DNA of 64,000 nt from Adiantum capillus-veneris (taxonomy: Eukaryota > Streptophyta > Polypodiopsida > Polypodiales > Pteridaceae). Positions within the stretch are counted from its first letter, which is position 1, and every line of letters begins with the position of its first letter. Made by a program: the position numbers and the translations under genes. The notes beneath the pieces were generated by a model. The model worked only from the letters and a program-made list of their open reading frames with translations, was not told where the DNA came from and ran no database searches. This document shows positions 41,637-51,713 of the stretch, piece by piece. Location of the stretch: NCBI GenBank assembly GCA_014529385.2, contig CM043964.1, positions 5,797,997 to 5,861,996 on the forward strand, written 5' to 3'.

Positions 41637-43850
41637 TCAGTCCACAAAGGGGAGTAAGCCCAAAGCTTTGCGGAAAGCTTCAAGCTTCTCACGAGACAAT
41701 GCCTTTGTGAAAAGATCTGCAAGGTTGTCCTGTGTTGGCACATAAGCCAAGCTGATCTCTCCTGCTGAGAGCCTCTCCCTGACATAGTGGTAATGCACCT
41801 CAATGTGCTTTGTGCGAGCATGAAAAACTGGGTTCCTCGCAACTGCCAATGCGCTCTGACTGTCAGTGTAGATAGTGTTGGCAGTGTCCTGTCCAACACC
41901 CAAGTCAGCCATAAGGCGTCTGAGCCATACACACTCAACCGTAGCTGTGAAGACTGCCCTGTACTCAGCCTCACAACTCGAAGTGGCCACAGTAGGTTGC
42001 TTCTTGCTCAACCATGATATACATGAACTGCCAAGCATGAAACAAAAACCACTTGTGGACACTCGCGTGTCAAAACAACCAGCCCAATCTGAGTCCGAAA
42101 AAGCATGTAAGTCTGGCGGCAATGATCCCCCCTTGGGATAAAACAAGCCAAGATGTAAAGTGCCACTAAGGTAGCGGAAAATCCTCTTGACAGCCTGCCA
42201 ATGCTTAGACCCTGGGCTATGCATAAATCTGCTGACCTGCGAGACTGCAAACTGAATATCTGGCCTCGTGTTGCATACATAAATGAGGCAGCCAACAGCA
42301 GTTTGGTAAAGAGTGACATCAGCAGGATCGCCAGCATCATGTAGACTCAACTTCAAACCTGTTTCCATGGGAGTGGCAATAGGTTTGCAATCCTCAAGTC
42401 CAAACTTACATAGCAATGTCTCTATGTAACTTTTCTGACACAAGGCAATACCACCATCACACTGCTTAAACTGTATACCCAAGTAATGATGCAACAGCCC
42501 CAAATCTTTCATCTTGAAAGTAGCATTCAAATCAGCCTTAAATTCAGCAATATGTCTCTCATTTGGTCCAGTGATCAGCAAATCATCAACATAAAGAACC
42601 ACAATGAGAAATACATCATCCTCACGCTTTACATACAATGTGCTTTCTGTTGGACTGTTACGAAAGCCTCGTTTCACCAAATGAGTGTCAGCTTTCTCAT
42701 ACCAAGCACGAGGAGATTGCTTCAACCCATACAAAGCCTTCTTACATTTGCACACTTTGTCCTCTTGTCCTTTTATGACAAAACCGCGAGGCTGCGTTAC
42801 ATAAACTTCCTCAAATATGTCACCATTCAAGAAAGCAGTAACAATGTCTGATTGATGTACATCCCAACCAAAATGAGCTGCCAATGCACATAGAAAACGC
42901 ACAGTAGTCATACGACAAGTGGGAGAAAAAGTCTCTTCATAATCTATGCCTTTTTGTTGTGCATAACCCTTTGCAACAAGTCGAGCCTTATGGCGATCGA
43001 TCTCACCATCCGGCTTGCGTTTCAACTTGTAAACCCACTTCGTACCAATGGCCTTTTTGCCAGGAGGCAAATCACATAAAGTCCATGTGTCATTCTCTAT
43101 AAGTGCATCATATTCTGATTTCATGGCAGCAATCCAATTTTCTGAATTCTGTGCTTCATCAAAAGACAGAGGCTCCTCAACATCATGTAAACTAGACACA
43201 GCCAAAGCATAACAATCTGATGCATAAGATGCATGGCGAGAGCCTGAACGAGTACGACTAGATAAAGGTGCATCCAATTTACTGTCACGCAAAGTGTGCA
43301 CCAGCCATTTTGGCATACCTCTAGCCTGCTCATTTTCAGCCCTTTCCTCATCAAGTACATCATGTACATCTGCATCAGTAATAGGCTGTTCTAAAACATT
43401 TTCAGAAACCCCCATAGGCTGTACATTTGCCTCATTGGAACTTACATTCGTATTTCCACCACTGAAAAGAGGCAACAAAGTGTCATAAATGTCCTGTGAG
43501 CTTACATTACTGTCTCTAGTACATGACAGCAAGGGTTGAACAGAATCTTCCACAAACACTACATCCCGTGAAACCAAAATACGTTTTGTTTGCGGATGAT
43601 ACAACCTGTAACCTTTGCTTTCAGCACTATAACCAACAAAAATACATTTGATAGCCTTATCATCCAATTTTCTGCGCTGCACTTGTGGCACCAAAGCATA
43701 TGCCAAACGGCCAAAAACACGCATGTGCTCAATAGAAGGTTTTCTATCATGCCATGCTTCATATGGAGTAATAGACTGCAAAGCTTTCGTAGGACACCTG
43801 TTAAGTACATAAGTGGCACACATGATGGCCTCAAGCCAAAAAGAATGCGG
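41637..43850 (-). CDS. pol: copia E pol, C-terminal half (integrase end, RT, RNase H)
   Basis: This is the second part of the copia polyprotein. It begins at the F insertion with H-S-F-W-L-E-A-I-M-C-A, the integrase end, with a characteristic G-Y-S-A-E-S-K-G-Y-R-L. The reverse transcriptase follows with K-A-R-L-V-A-K-G-Y near 42960, F-L-N-G near 42820 and catalytic L-Y-V-D-D-L-L-I near 42575-42605. RNase H has F-S-D-S-D-W-A-G near 42060, S-S-C-E-A-E-Y near 41965 and T-D-S-Q-S-A-L near 41860, ending in P-F-V-D. No stop or frameshift is present. The first 19 residues upstream of 43850 in the same open frame are read from the gypsy LTR and are not native. Confidence 0.95.
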   Translation of the reverse strand, partial: PHSFWLEAIMCATYVLNRCPTKALQSITPYEAWHDRKPSIEHMRVFGRLAYALVPQVQRRKLDDKAIKCIFVGYSAESKGYRLYHPQTKRILVSRDVVFVEDSVQPLLSCTRDSNVSSQDIYDTLLPLFSGGNTNVSSNEANVQPMGVSENVLEQPITDADVHDVLDEERAENEQARGMPKWLVHTLRDSKLDAPLSSRTRSGSRHASYASDCYALAVSSLHDVEEPLSFDEAQNSENWIAAMKSEYDALIENDTWTLCDLPPGKKAIGTKWVYKLKRKPDGEIDRHKARLVAKGYAQQKGIDYEETFSPTCRMTTVRFLCALAAHFGWDVHQSDIVTAFLNGDIFEEVYVTQPRGFVIKGQEDKVCKCKKALYGLKQSPRAWYEKADTHLVKRGFRNSPTESTLYVKREDDVFLIVVLYVDDLLITGPNERHIAEFKADLNATFKMKDLGLLHHYLGIQFKQCDGGIALCQKSYIETLLCKFGLEDCKPIATPMETGLKLSLHDAGDPADVTLYQTAVGCLIYVCNTRPDIQFAVSQVSRFMHSPGSKHWQAVKRIFRYLSGTLHLGLFYPKGGSLPPDLHAFSDSDWAGCFDTRVSTSGFCFMLGSSCISWLSKKQPTVATSSCEAEYRAVFTATVECVWLRRLMADLGVGQDTANTIYTDSQSALAVARNPVFHARTKHIEVHYHYVRERLSAGEISLAYVPTQDNLADLFTKALSREKLEAFRKALGLLPFVD

Positions 43851-43965
43851 TGACGAAGGAAATTTGGAATGGCGGCCTCTACACCAAAACAAACTCCATT
43901 GCGCCACAAGGGAAATGAGATGAGGGCACCACCTAGTCTTGGAAGCGTGGACTAGGACCGCTACA

Positions 43966-44023
<58 letters not shown>

Positions 44024-45291
44024 ACTATGAATGAAGCATTAACCGTGGTGTGTGTACAAGGAATGGATGACTTCAACACAAATAGCATATAGATTACCAA
44101 ACAATCACTCAAGGATTAGCCAAGATCACATCAAGCACTCTCACACGCATATAAAACATTTCTCTTAATTAACATAAGTAAGAAGAGGAGAGGTTACTAG
44201 CATGAAACAATTTGCACTCTAGGATGTGCAAGAATAGAGTGAATGAATGAGCTTATGGGCTCATGGTGAGTGATACAAAGGCTCAATGGGCTGAGGGAGG
44301 CTTGAAATTACAAAGGGGAAGGCCTCTTTATATAGGGAAGAGAGTGATTAGGAGTGAGGTTAAGATCCAAGTGTAATTTGTACAAATGAAGCTTGATTAG
44401 GGACATTCAACCAATGAAGAAGCTCCTTCCAAGTGATTTGTTGACCAATTAGCTCCATCATCACTTGTGTTGTCTTCATTCCTTCCTCCATAGCTTGAGT
44501 CCAAGAGCTTCCTTATTTTAAAATGTAAAGAATCTACATAAAATCAATACATATCTAGTAATAATAGAAAGGGGGTTGAATGAAGAACTTTGAATTACAA
44601 CAAGATTATGCATGACTTGCAAGGTGATTAGAAGAGGAACTTTGATGGGGTTTTGAGCTTGAGAGAGAGGAGAGTAAGGAGAGGAGGGTGAGAAGACTAA
44701 TGGCTGATTTTCAAGAAGGTCTCAATGTGGAAAAGGAAGGGTGTGTGTGTGTAAAGGTAGGGGGGTGGTCTCCACCACACTTGAAAAACTGGCGTCCACC
44801 ATTTTGGCCATATCTCCTAGACCGTAGATGCAAAAATTATAAAAAAAATATGGCCAGAATCTTCAGCTCGTCAGTTACAACTTTGATGAAGACAACTTCC
44901 CTTGGATCGGAGTGGAAGTATTTTTTAAAAATTCAACAAAATCATGTGCCTGGTTTCTTCCTTTACCAAGTCTTCCACTTGGGTCCCATTTGTTTGAATC
45001 ATCATATGGCTCCAAAGCCATGATGATATGAGCCACTCATGACCCTTGAATCATGGGTGCATGGCTCCACAACCACATCATATCTTTTCTTTTCACATTT
45101 ACATATTTTCCCTTCCCTTTACCACTAGGTTCTCCCTCTACCTTTCACCTCCGGTGAACTAGTCAAGAAAAAATCATTTTTTTTAAATTTTTCCAAGAGG
45201 TTGTTCTCCATCTTTCTTTTATTGTAAACCTCTAGAAGCAAGGAAAACCAACAAAATATGATAAACAAAAATTTGTGATAGGCTCGGATCA
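43851..45291 (-). repeat. 3' LTR of gypsy F (1441 bp)
   Basis: TGACGAAGG...GGATCA on the plus strand. It contains an (AG)n tract at 43969-44020. The polypurine tract (minus strand TTTGGGGGGGCTA) follows at 45292-45304. Confidence 0.96.
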
Positions 45292-45332
45292 TAGCCCCCC
45301 CAAACCTGGCTAGGGGTATTTATGCCTCTAGC

Positions 45333-47171
45333 CTACTTTCTTTGATCTTGAGCTGACCTTATCCTGATGTGATAAGGCTTTAGACGCCATCCATTTGTCC
45401 TGGTCTTGTGCACTTTACCATCAATGTCTTGAAGTCTGTAAGAGCCATTTTTGAACTTTTTGGTGACCAAGAACGGGCCTTCCCATCGGAAAAGAAACTT
45501 TCCATCCTTACGAGTGTCGAAGCGATTGTCATATCGAAGCACCAGAGATCCCTTTTTGATGTCTTTGGATGCTAGCTTTTTGTTGAACTTTTCTCTGCGC
45601 TTCTCTGCTTCTTGAGAATAGTGGTTGATGGCTTCTTCACGATCCAATTGCAGCCTCTCTAGATCCATGATCCTTTGATGTACTTTCTCCTTTTGAGAGC
45701 CTACCTGGCTACCCAATATTCGAAGACTTGTTAACTTCACTTCAATGGGCAAAAGCGCCTCCTTTCCATAAACCAAATGAAAGGGTGTGTACCCTAATGT
45801 GGTTTTGAAGGAGGTTCTATAGGCCCATAGAGCTCCATTCAGGTGTTTGTCCCAATCTTGGCGCCTGGCATGTACCTGTTTGGTGAGAATTTTGCAAATG
45901 ATTCCATTTACCTTTTCCACCAGACCATTGCACTGAGGGTAGTAAGGAGTAGAGTGTTGATGCTGAATATTTAGCTTCTTCATGAGTTCTCCTACCAAGT
46001 CTGCTCTAAACCCTGGTCCTCTATCAGATAGTATTTCAAGAGGGGTGCCAAACCGGCAACAAATGTGGTCAAAGATGAACTGACTCACATCCTTAGCAGT
46101 AATTCTATTGGTCGGCATAGCCTCAGCCCATCTAGTCATGTAGTCTACTCCCATGATGATGTACTCTTTACCTGACTGAGTGCGTGGTAGAGGCCCTATG
46201 GCATCAATTCCCCACTTCTCAAAGGGCCCATATACCTTTATTGGGTTCTGAGGTTCAGCTATGAGCCGTCGTGGTCCTGCTTTCTGACATTCATCACATG
46301 TTTGACACCAATATTTGACATCACGATGAAGACTTGGCCAAGTAAACCCAGCTTGTAGAACCTTTCTACTAGTGACGTCGTGTGCAAAGTGTCCTCCGCA
46401 CATATCATCGTGACAAGCTTTTAAAATCTCTTCAATTTCACTCTTCAAAGGAACTCTCCTAAGCACACTATCCTTACCAAGACAATACAAGTCATCATTT
46501 ACTATGCGATACCTGGTAGCCTTCCTAGCTAACCATCGCCTTTCCCCTGCATTCAAGTATTTAGGAGCCTCTCCTTGCTCCAGAATGTGCATAATATCTT
46601 CCAAGTCCTCCTTGCCTTGCTGAAGTGGAAGTTTGATGGCCACTGCTCCCACTATTGACTCATTTAACTTTGATGATGCTAGGTGGTCTGCATCCTTGTT
46701 CTGGTCTCTTGGTACATGATGTACTTGTGCCTCCCTAAATCTCCTCATAAGAGCTTTTGCTTCTCTCATTTTAGTAGAGAGACGGGCATTTTTGCAAGCC
46801 CATGTACCTTGCATTTGCCTTACCAAAAGCATGGAGTCACCAAAAGCGTTTAATCTCTTAATTGAATTATCGAGGCACCAACAAAGGCCATGAATTAGAG
46901 CATGATATTCTGCTTCATTGTTGGAGTGGACATCTTCTAGAGTGATCCCTTCACCATGGATCCTCTCTCCCAATGGGGATAAGACCACGATGCCTGCAGC
47001 TGCCTTATCCTTGGTTCTCTTGTATGCTCCATCAAAGTAGAGGCTATAAGCATTGACCAAAGCCTCTAGAGCTGGAGGTGGTGGAAGTTCCTTTCTCTTC
47101 AAATGGCAAACTTTTTCATAGCACTTGTTTGTCAAAATGTCGGCTAAGCATGCTCGAGTTGTTCTTTCAAC
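45333..47171 (-). pseudogene. pol: gypsy F pol, C-terminal part (archaeal-type RNase H and integrase)
   Basis: Open in the same frame as the upstream gag-pol, from the codon after the TAG at 47172-47174. The archaeal-type RNase H has L-Y-F-D-G-A-Y near 47035, N-N-E-A-E-Y near 46915 and G-D-S-M-L-L near 46830. The integrase finger is H-D-D-M-C-G-G-H...C-Q-T-C-D-E-C near 46290-46420. The core has G-I-D-A-I-G-P near 46205, S-D-R-G-P-G-F near 46010 and V-E-K-V-N-G near 45920. An R-W-E-G-P-F module and the tail end the protein. No ATG is suitably placed; a TTG at 47135 is the nearest start-like codon. Translation would need readthrough of the TAG. Confidence 0.9.
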
Positions 47172-50100
47172 CTATATTGTATAATCAAACTCTTGAAGTC
47201 GCACCACCCACTTTGCTATTTTGTCAGAGATTTCCATATGTTGTAGTGCATAGGGAAACATATCCTCCACAGTGATAATTACAAACCTCTTCGGCAGCAA
47301 GTATGGCCGAAATTTGGTTACCGCAAACATGAGAGCTAACACTAGCTGTTCCATTAGGGTGTAGGCCTTCTCTGTGTTTTCCATGAGGCGGCTAGCAAAA
47401 TACACAGGCCTCATAAAGGAGGTTTTTGGATCTTTTTGTAGGAGGGCAGCACCAATGGCTTCTTCTCCCACACTAGGGTTTACAAAGAATGTTTCTTCCC
47501 AACAAGGTTGGAGGATTACAGGGAGTGACCCTAACATTTTTTTAATCTCTCTAAAATGCCCTTCACTTTCTTCACTCCAAATAAGCGTCTCTTGACGAGT
47601 CAGCTGTTGTAGAGGAAATATCACTTGGGAGAGTAAGTGTATGAATCTACTCAAATATCTTAGCTTTTGCAAGAAGGAGATTAATTGTTTGATGGAAGTT
47701 GGGGAAGGTAGATTTAGCAATGTTTCTATCTTTTCAGGATCTACCTCGATTCCATCAATGGACACTACATGCCCTAATAGTGTAACCTTGCTTTCCCCAA
47801 TGTGACATTTGTCCTTGTTTAGTTGTCCACCCAGCTTAGCTAAACGAGTAAATCCTTCATCAATCTTGCCGAGATGCATACTTTTGGAGCTGTAAATACA
47901 AAAGTCATCTATGAAAACCCTTATGGACTTACCAAAGTAAGGTTGGAAGACCATGTTCATGAATCGTTGAAAGGTGGCTCGAGCGTTGGTGAGACCAAAA
48001 GGCATGACTCGAAATGCAAAACATCCCCATGGTGTGATGAAAGTAGTCTTCTTCTGGTCCTCCTCTGCAATGCGTATTTGGAAGTAGCCAGAGTAGCCAT
48101 CACACACTGTGTATCTCTCATGGCCTGCTACTTCATTTAGAATCTCATCTTGAAATGGGAGAGGGAAGTGGTCCCTCTTTGTTGCAGCATTTAGTGGCTT
48201 GTAATCCACGCACACTCGCCATTTACCATTCTTCTTTGGCCTCACCACTACTGGGGAGACCCATTCTGAATCTTCTACTGGGTATATGAATCCTGCTTCT
48301 AAGAGTCTCTTCACCTCAGACAACAATGCATTTTGTTGCACAACTCCTAATCTTCTTAGTTTTTGTACTACTGGCTTGCTCCCTTCTTTTAGATGGATAT
48401 GATGCTTCACTGCAGTGACACCTGTAATGTGAGTGTAATCAGAAATAAACAATGATGCATGCTTCTTGAGAACATTTACATAACCCTCCTTTTCTTCTTC
48501 CTTTATATCCTTGGATAACATCTCCTCTAGGCTGGCATCCCACACATTCTCCATTTGGATCCTTGGGTTGTCTTCTGATGAGGTAGTTTCCTTTATGGTG
48601 ACGCCCATGACTTCGAGAGTGCTATCACTCTCTTCACTTGAACTCTCTTCCTCGTCCATGGATGAGGAGCATCCACTTGAGCTCCACTCATCAGCTGACG
48701 TCTCTAGTTCAAGGTTCTCTTGTCGCCCATTCTTTAGGTTATAAACCACCTTCCGACTATGGCCACCCATGCGAGGCCTCAACTCCAAGTCTCCTGTTGC
48801 CCAATCTTGCCTAGCTCCTATACCCATGAGCGAAGGTCGTCCTAAAATAAGGGGGTATCCTTCTCCCTTTACTGGCATCACATAAGCATCAACCTCTATA
48901 GTGATTCCAAAAACAGAAACTCTCAAAGCTTTCACTACACCCACACAAGTGACAGAGACATTATTGGCCATTTTTGCCCTAAAGTTTGATGATTCCATTA
49001 CCTCTAAACCCAATTGATGCATTAGCTTTTTTGTCATGACACAAACCTCTGCTCCACTGTCAATGTAAGTTTTTGGAATCCATTGTCCCTTGATTTGAGC
49101 CTCCACCAAAGGCACTATATCCTTGAGACCATATGCTTTGATTACACTTACTAGCTTACTTCGCTTTGCCCTCGTGCTCACCATTTTTGACCATTGTCGT
49201 CGAAGCTTTGGGGAGATATGAAGTAGTTGTGGCCAAGTAATCTTTGGTCCTTGAGAACTCACATCAGCTGTCAAGTCATAAGGTTGTGTCCGAGATCCCA
49301 TAGGGAAATCAGAGATGTCAATTTGAGACCTAGTACGGGTCTTTCTCTTCTTGGCTTCATCTTTAGTTGCCCGAGATGTACTTGCTTCATTGTTTGCATC
49401 CTTGCTTGTTTCTTTACCTACTTCATCTTGGACACGCACACGTTTGATAGGCATTGTAGCCACTTCATCTATCTTCATCTTCCCTTTAGCTATTTCTTCC
49501 TGGTTGCTTCTGCCCTTGAGGACCTCCTCCATCCTTATGATGCTCACATTTGGTTGAGTAGCAGGGGCTTGAGCTTGAGCACGAGGTGGCTGCAAAATTT
49601 GAGGTTGCGGTTGCTCTTGTGCTTGAGCTCTAGCACGGGGTGGACTTACTTGTTGTCGAGGACCTCTGACAGGGTAGTCATATCTTCTAGGATGAGGGCA
49701 ATTATACATGCCGTGGCCAATTTCCCCACAATTGTAACACAACATTTCCCTTGCTTGACGTCGCATTGGTGGCCGATTCCCACCATTTCCCTCAATAGGC
49801 CTTCTTACACCCTGCACAAGATTTACTCTCAACCCCTCTAACTGGTTTGTGAGATTGTTTATTTGTTGGAGCATATCTTCTTGTTGACCTCTATTGAGGT
49901 CTGGTGCATTAGGCACATTTGGAGGTATGTGAGAAGCTTCCATAGTTGTGATATTGCCTCCCAAAGCTAGCTGGCCAGATTGGGCTTGATAGAGAATCTT
50001 TCTATTCTTTTCCCTAGCAATTCTTAAGGCATCTTCAAAAGCATTTGGAAATTTGCCCTTTACCTTCTCCCTTAGCAAGGGGTACAAACCTGAGATAAAT

Positions 50101-50489
50101 CGATCCTTTTGGAGGCAATTGGGAGCTCGCTCACCAGGGTTTAGTGAGTCTGACCATTGCCCCCAAAGTTTCAGAAAACCTTCCTCATAGGTTGCATAAC
50201 CATGAGGGTCAACTTGATGAAGGGACAGAAGCCGTTGCCATAGTTCTTCTGCCGAATTGGCTCGTTGAAATCTTCGTAGGAAAGCCACCTTCAATCCCTC
50301 CCAATCAATTCTTTGGGTTGGATCTAGAGCCTGGAACCATACCCTAGCTTCTTCTTTGAGCACCAAAGGAAAAGCTCTCAATTTCAATGCTTCGTCATCC
50401 CTCCCGGAGACAAGGAAAGCCATCTCCAAGTTATCCAAAAAATCCCCAGCATTTTCCCCACTACGCCCAAAAAAATTTGGGAAAGCCAT
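47172..50489 (-). CDS. gag-pol: gypsy F gag-pol up to an in-frame TAG (gag, protease, RT, RNase H)
   Basis: The start is taken at M-A-F-P-N-F-F-G-R-S (50489), matching copy B's M-A-F-S-Y-P-E-F-H-G-R-S; the frame is open nine codons further upstream. Gag domain about residues 1-170; zinc knuckle C-Y-N-C-G-E-I-G-H near 255; an A/Q-rich linker; protease Y-I-D-S-G-A-E near 475 (canonical D-S-G); RT with V-F-I-D-D-F-C near 859. The connection RNase H again has V-N-P-S in place of the catalytic Asp motif. The frame ends at TAG exactly where the archaeal-type RNase H should follow, after L-Q-E-F-D-Y-T-I. Everything else is open, so this is one nonsense change or a readthrough stop. Confidence 0.92.
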   Translation of the reverse strand: MAFPNFFGRSGENAGDFLDNLEMAFLVSGRDDEALKLRAFPLVLKEEARVWFQALDPTQRIDWEGLKVAFLRRFQRANSAEELWQRLLSLHQVDPHGYATYEEGFLKLWGQWSDSLNPGERAPNCLQKDRFISGLYPLLREKVKGKFPNAFEDALRIAREKNRKILYQAQSGQLALGGNITTMEASHIPPNVPNAPDLNRGQQEDMLQQINNLTNQLEGLRVNLVQGVRRPIEGNGGNRPPMRRQAREMLCYNCGEIGHGMYNCPHPRRYDYPVRGPRQQVSPPRARAQAQEQPQPQILQPPRAQAQAPATQPNVSIIRMEEVLKGRSNQEEIAKGKMKIDEVATMPIKRVRVQDEVGKETSKDANNEASTSRATKDEAKKRKTRTRSQIDISDFPMGSRTQPYDLTADVSSQGPKITWPQLLHISPKLRRQWSKMVSTRAKRSKLVSVIKAYGLKDIVPLVEAQIKGQWIPKTYIDSGAEVCVMTKKLMHQLGLEVMESSNFRAKMANNVSVTCVGVVKALRVSVFGITIEVDAYVMPVKGEGYPLILGRPSLMGIGARQDWATGDLELRPRMGGHSRKVVYNLKNGRQENLELETSADEWSSSGCSSSMDEEESSSEESDSTLEVMGVTIKETTSSEDNPRIQMENVWDASLEEMLSKDIKEEEKEGYVNVLKKHASLFISDYTHITGVTAVKHHIHLKEGSKPVVQKLRRLGVVQQNALLSEVKRLLEAGFIYPVEDSEWVSPVVVRPKKNGKWRVCVDYKPLNAATKRDHFPLPFQDEILNEVAGHERYTVCDGYSGYFQIRIAEEDQKKTTFITPWGCFAFRVMPFGLTNARATFQRFMNMVFQPYFGKSIRVFIDDFCIYSSKSMHLGKIDEGFTRLAKLGGQLNKDKCHIGESKVTLLGHVVSIDGIEVDPEKIETLLNLPSPTSIKQLISFLQKLRYLSRFIHLLSQVIFPLQQLTRQETLIWSEESEGHFREIKKMLGSLPVILQPCWEETFFVNPSVGEEAIGAALLQKDPKTSFMRPVYFASRLMENTEKAYTLMEQLVLALMFAVTKFRPYLLPKRFVIITVEDMFPYALQHMEISDKIAKWVVRLQEFDYTI

Positions 50490-50512
50490 CATAAAAGTGG
50501 GTTGCCTTCCTC

Positions 50513-50725
50513 TCAATACAGCACAAAGATAAAAACGTCTAGGCCCAAATCATATCTTATTAAGGGTAGAATAAATGGATTGATAGATGCATTAATCTCA
50601 GCTAGACGACGAGGGCCTAGTAAGTCCCTTATGATGTTTTGGAACCTAAGCTTTGTGCTAGCTATTATATGCACAGTTTGTCTAGCAAGAGGTTGGAAAG
50701 GTCCATATAAATCCCTATGATTCAT
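50513..50725 (-). CDS. leader ORF of gypsy F, second copy of the conserved domain
   Basis: 70 codons directly upstream of gag. L-L-G-P-R-R-L-A-E-I and the end L-D-V-F-I-F-V-L-Y match the neighbouring ORF (50735-50944) and the leader ORFs of copies A and B. It is in the same frame as the neighbour, separated by one TAA and three codons, so it looks like a tandem duplication of one domain. Function unknown. Confidence 0.5.
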   Translation of the reverse strand: MNHRDLYGPFQPLARQTVHIIASTKLRFQNIIRDLLGPRRLAEINASINPFILPLIRYDLGLDVFIFVLY

Positions 50726-50734
50726 GGAGTATGC

Positions 50735-50974
50735 TTAAAGCAAGATGAAGATGTGAACATCAAAAGATACATTATACTCCAAAATAGGAAATATTATAGG
50801 GTCAAGGGACAACAATATCTCTCTCAACCTCTCAGCTTCAAAATAGAAAACCAATCTTTGTTGGAAAAAATTCTTTCTATCAATGCGCACATTCACCCTA
50901 ATATTCTGAACCGATTGAAAGTTGTGGAAAATGGGATTATTCATTGGTGCATTAATTACAAACTTCCATGAAGC
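50735..50974 (-). CDS. leader ORF of gypsy F, first copy of the conserved domain
   Basis: The frame is open from after the stop at 50978. S-A-S-W-K lines up with G-A-S-W-L of copies A and B. Then come I-R-V-N-V-R-I-D-R-K, F-F-Q-Q-R-L-V-F, E-R-L-R-E-I-L and the end F-D-V-H-I-F-I-L-L, each matching the A/B protein with conservative changes. The first ATG is at 50944. The similarity across two families with unrelated LTRs is the best evidence that it is, or was, coding. Confidence 0.55.
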   Translation of the reverse strand, partial: ASWKFVINAPMNNPIFHNFQSVQNIRVNVRIDRKNFFQQRLVFYFEAERLREILLSLDPIIFPILEYNVSFDVHIFILL

Positions 50975-50977
50975 ACT

Positions 50978-51481
50978 TCATTGAAGTTGAGCTCTCTTGG
51001 ATCCCACCATTTGAGAGATGCAAAGAATTTGCTCACCAGTGATTAGCTTAGCTTTGGTGTGACCATCTTCAGCTTTGTAGAGTTCATAGGGTTCGATGGC
51101 TACCCTCTCAACCACCTTGAGCCTTCTTGCTAGTAGTAGTTGGAGTGCATCACCATATGTAGCCTCTTGCCAGTACCGCACCCCATTGATGTGTAGCTCC
51201 CCCTCCAAAAACTTGTTAATACCCGAGTTTGAGAGTGCTTTCACCACCTGAAGTCGAGGCTTCAAAGGAAGTGTCTTCACACTAGCCACAAAGCACTCAA
51301 CACAATTTTTTGACCTAGGGACTTGATGACTACAAGATTTTCCTTGAAGCAAAGAAGGGTGTGTGTAGTTAACTCTCTTTACCCACATACGTGCCGTTTG
51401 TAGATAAAGACGCTTCTTTTCTCGAGCTTCTTGGGGAGACCATAGTGGAAGTCTCGGAGAATTTGATGAATCTTCCTTCAT
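50978..51481 (-). CDS. uncharacterised leader ORF of gypsy F (167 aa)
   Basis: The ORF begins 51 bp inside the 5' LTR at MKEDSSNSPRLPLW and ends at 50978, in the same frame as the two conserved leader ORFs that follow. Basic N-terminal half (A-R-E-K-K-R-L-Y-L); later part with G-I-N-K-F-L-E-G-E-L-H-I-N-G-V-R-Y-W and A-L-Q-L-L-L-A-R-R-L-K. Copies A and B have no obvious counterpart. I do not recognise it. Its length, position and ATG start make it a plausible extra gene of the kind known upstream of gag in Tat/Ogre elements. Confidence 0.55.
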   Translation of the reverse strand: MKEDSSNSPRLPLWSPQEAREKKRLYLQTARMWVKRVNYTHPSLLQGKSCSHQVPRSKNCVECFVASVKTLPLKPRLQVVKALSNSGINKFLEGELHINGVRYWQEATYGDALQLLLARRLKVVERVAIEPYELYKAEDGHTKAKLITGEQILCISQMVGSKRAQLQ

Positions 51482-51510
51482 AGGATTGATAGAGCGCTGC
51501 TTGAGAACTC

Positions 51511-51527
51511 CTCAGTGGGGGGCACCA
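51511..51527 (-). other. presumed primer-binding site of gypsy F
   Basis: TGGTGCCCCCCACTGAG on the minus strand, five bases inside the 5' LTR. Nearly the same as the copy B site, with one more C. Confidence 0.6.
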
Positions 51528-51532
51528 ATTTA

Positions 51533-51647
51533 TGACGAAGGAAATTTGGAATGGCGGCCTCTACACCAAAACAAACTCCATTGCGCCACAAGGGAAATGA
51601 GATGAGGGCACCACCTAGTCTTGGAAGCGTGGACTAGGACCGCTACA

Positions 51648-51713
<66 letters not shown>

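Noticed and set aside
42486-43853. Plus-strand ORFs opposite copia pol
   Set aside because: Antisense to an intact copia RT; no domain and no separate support.
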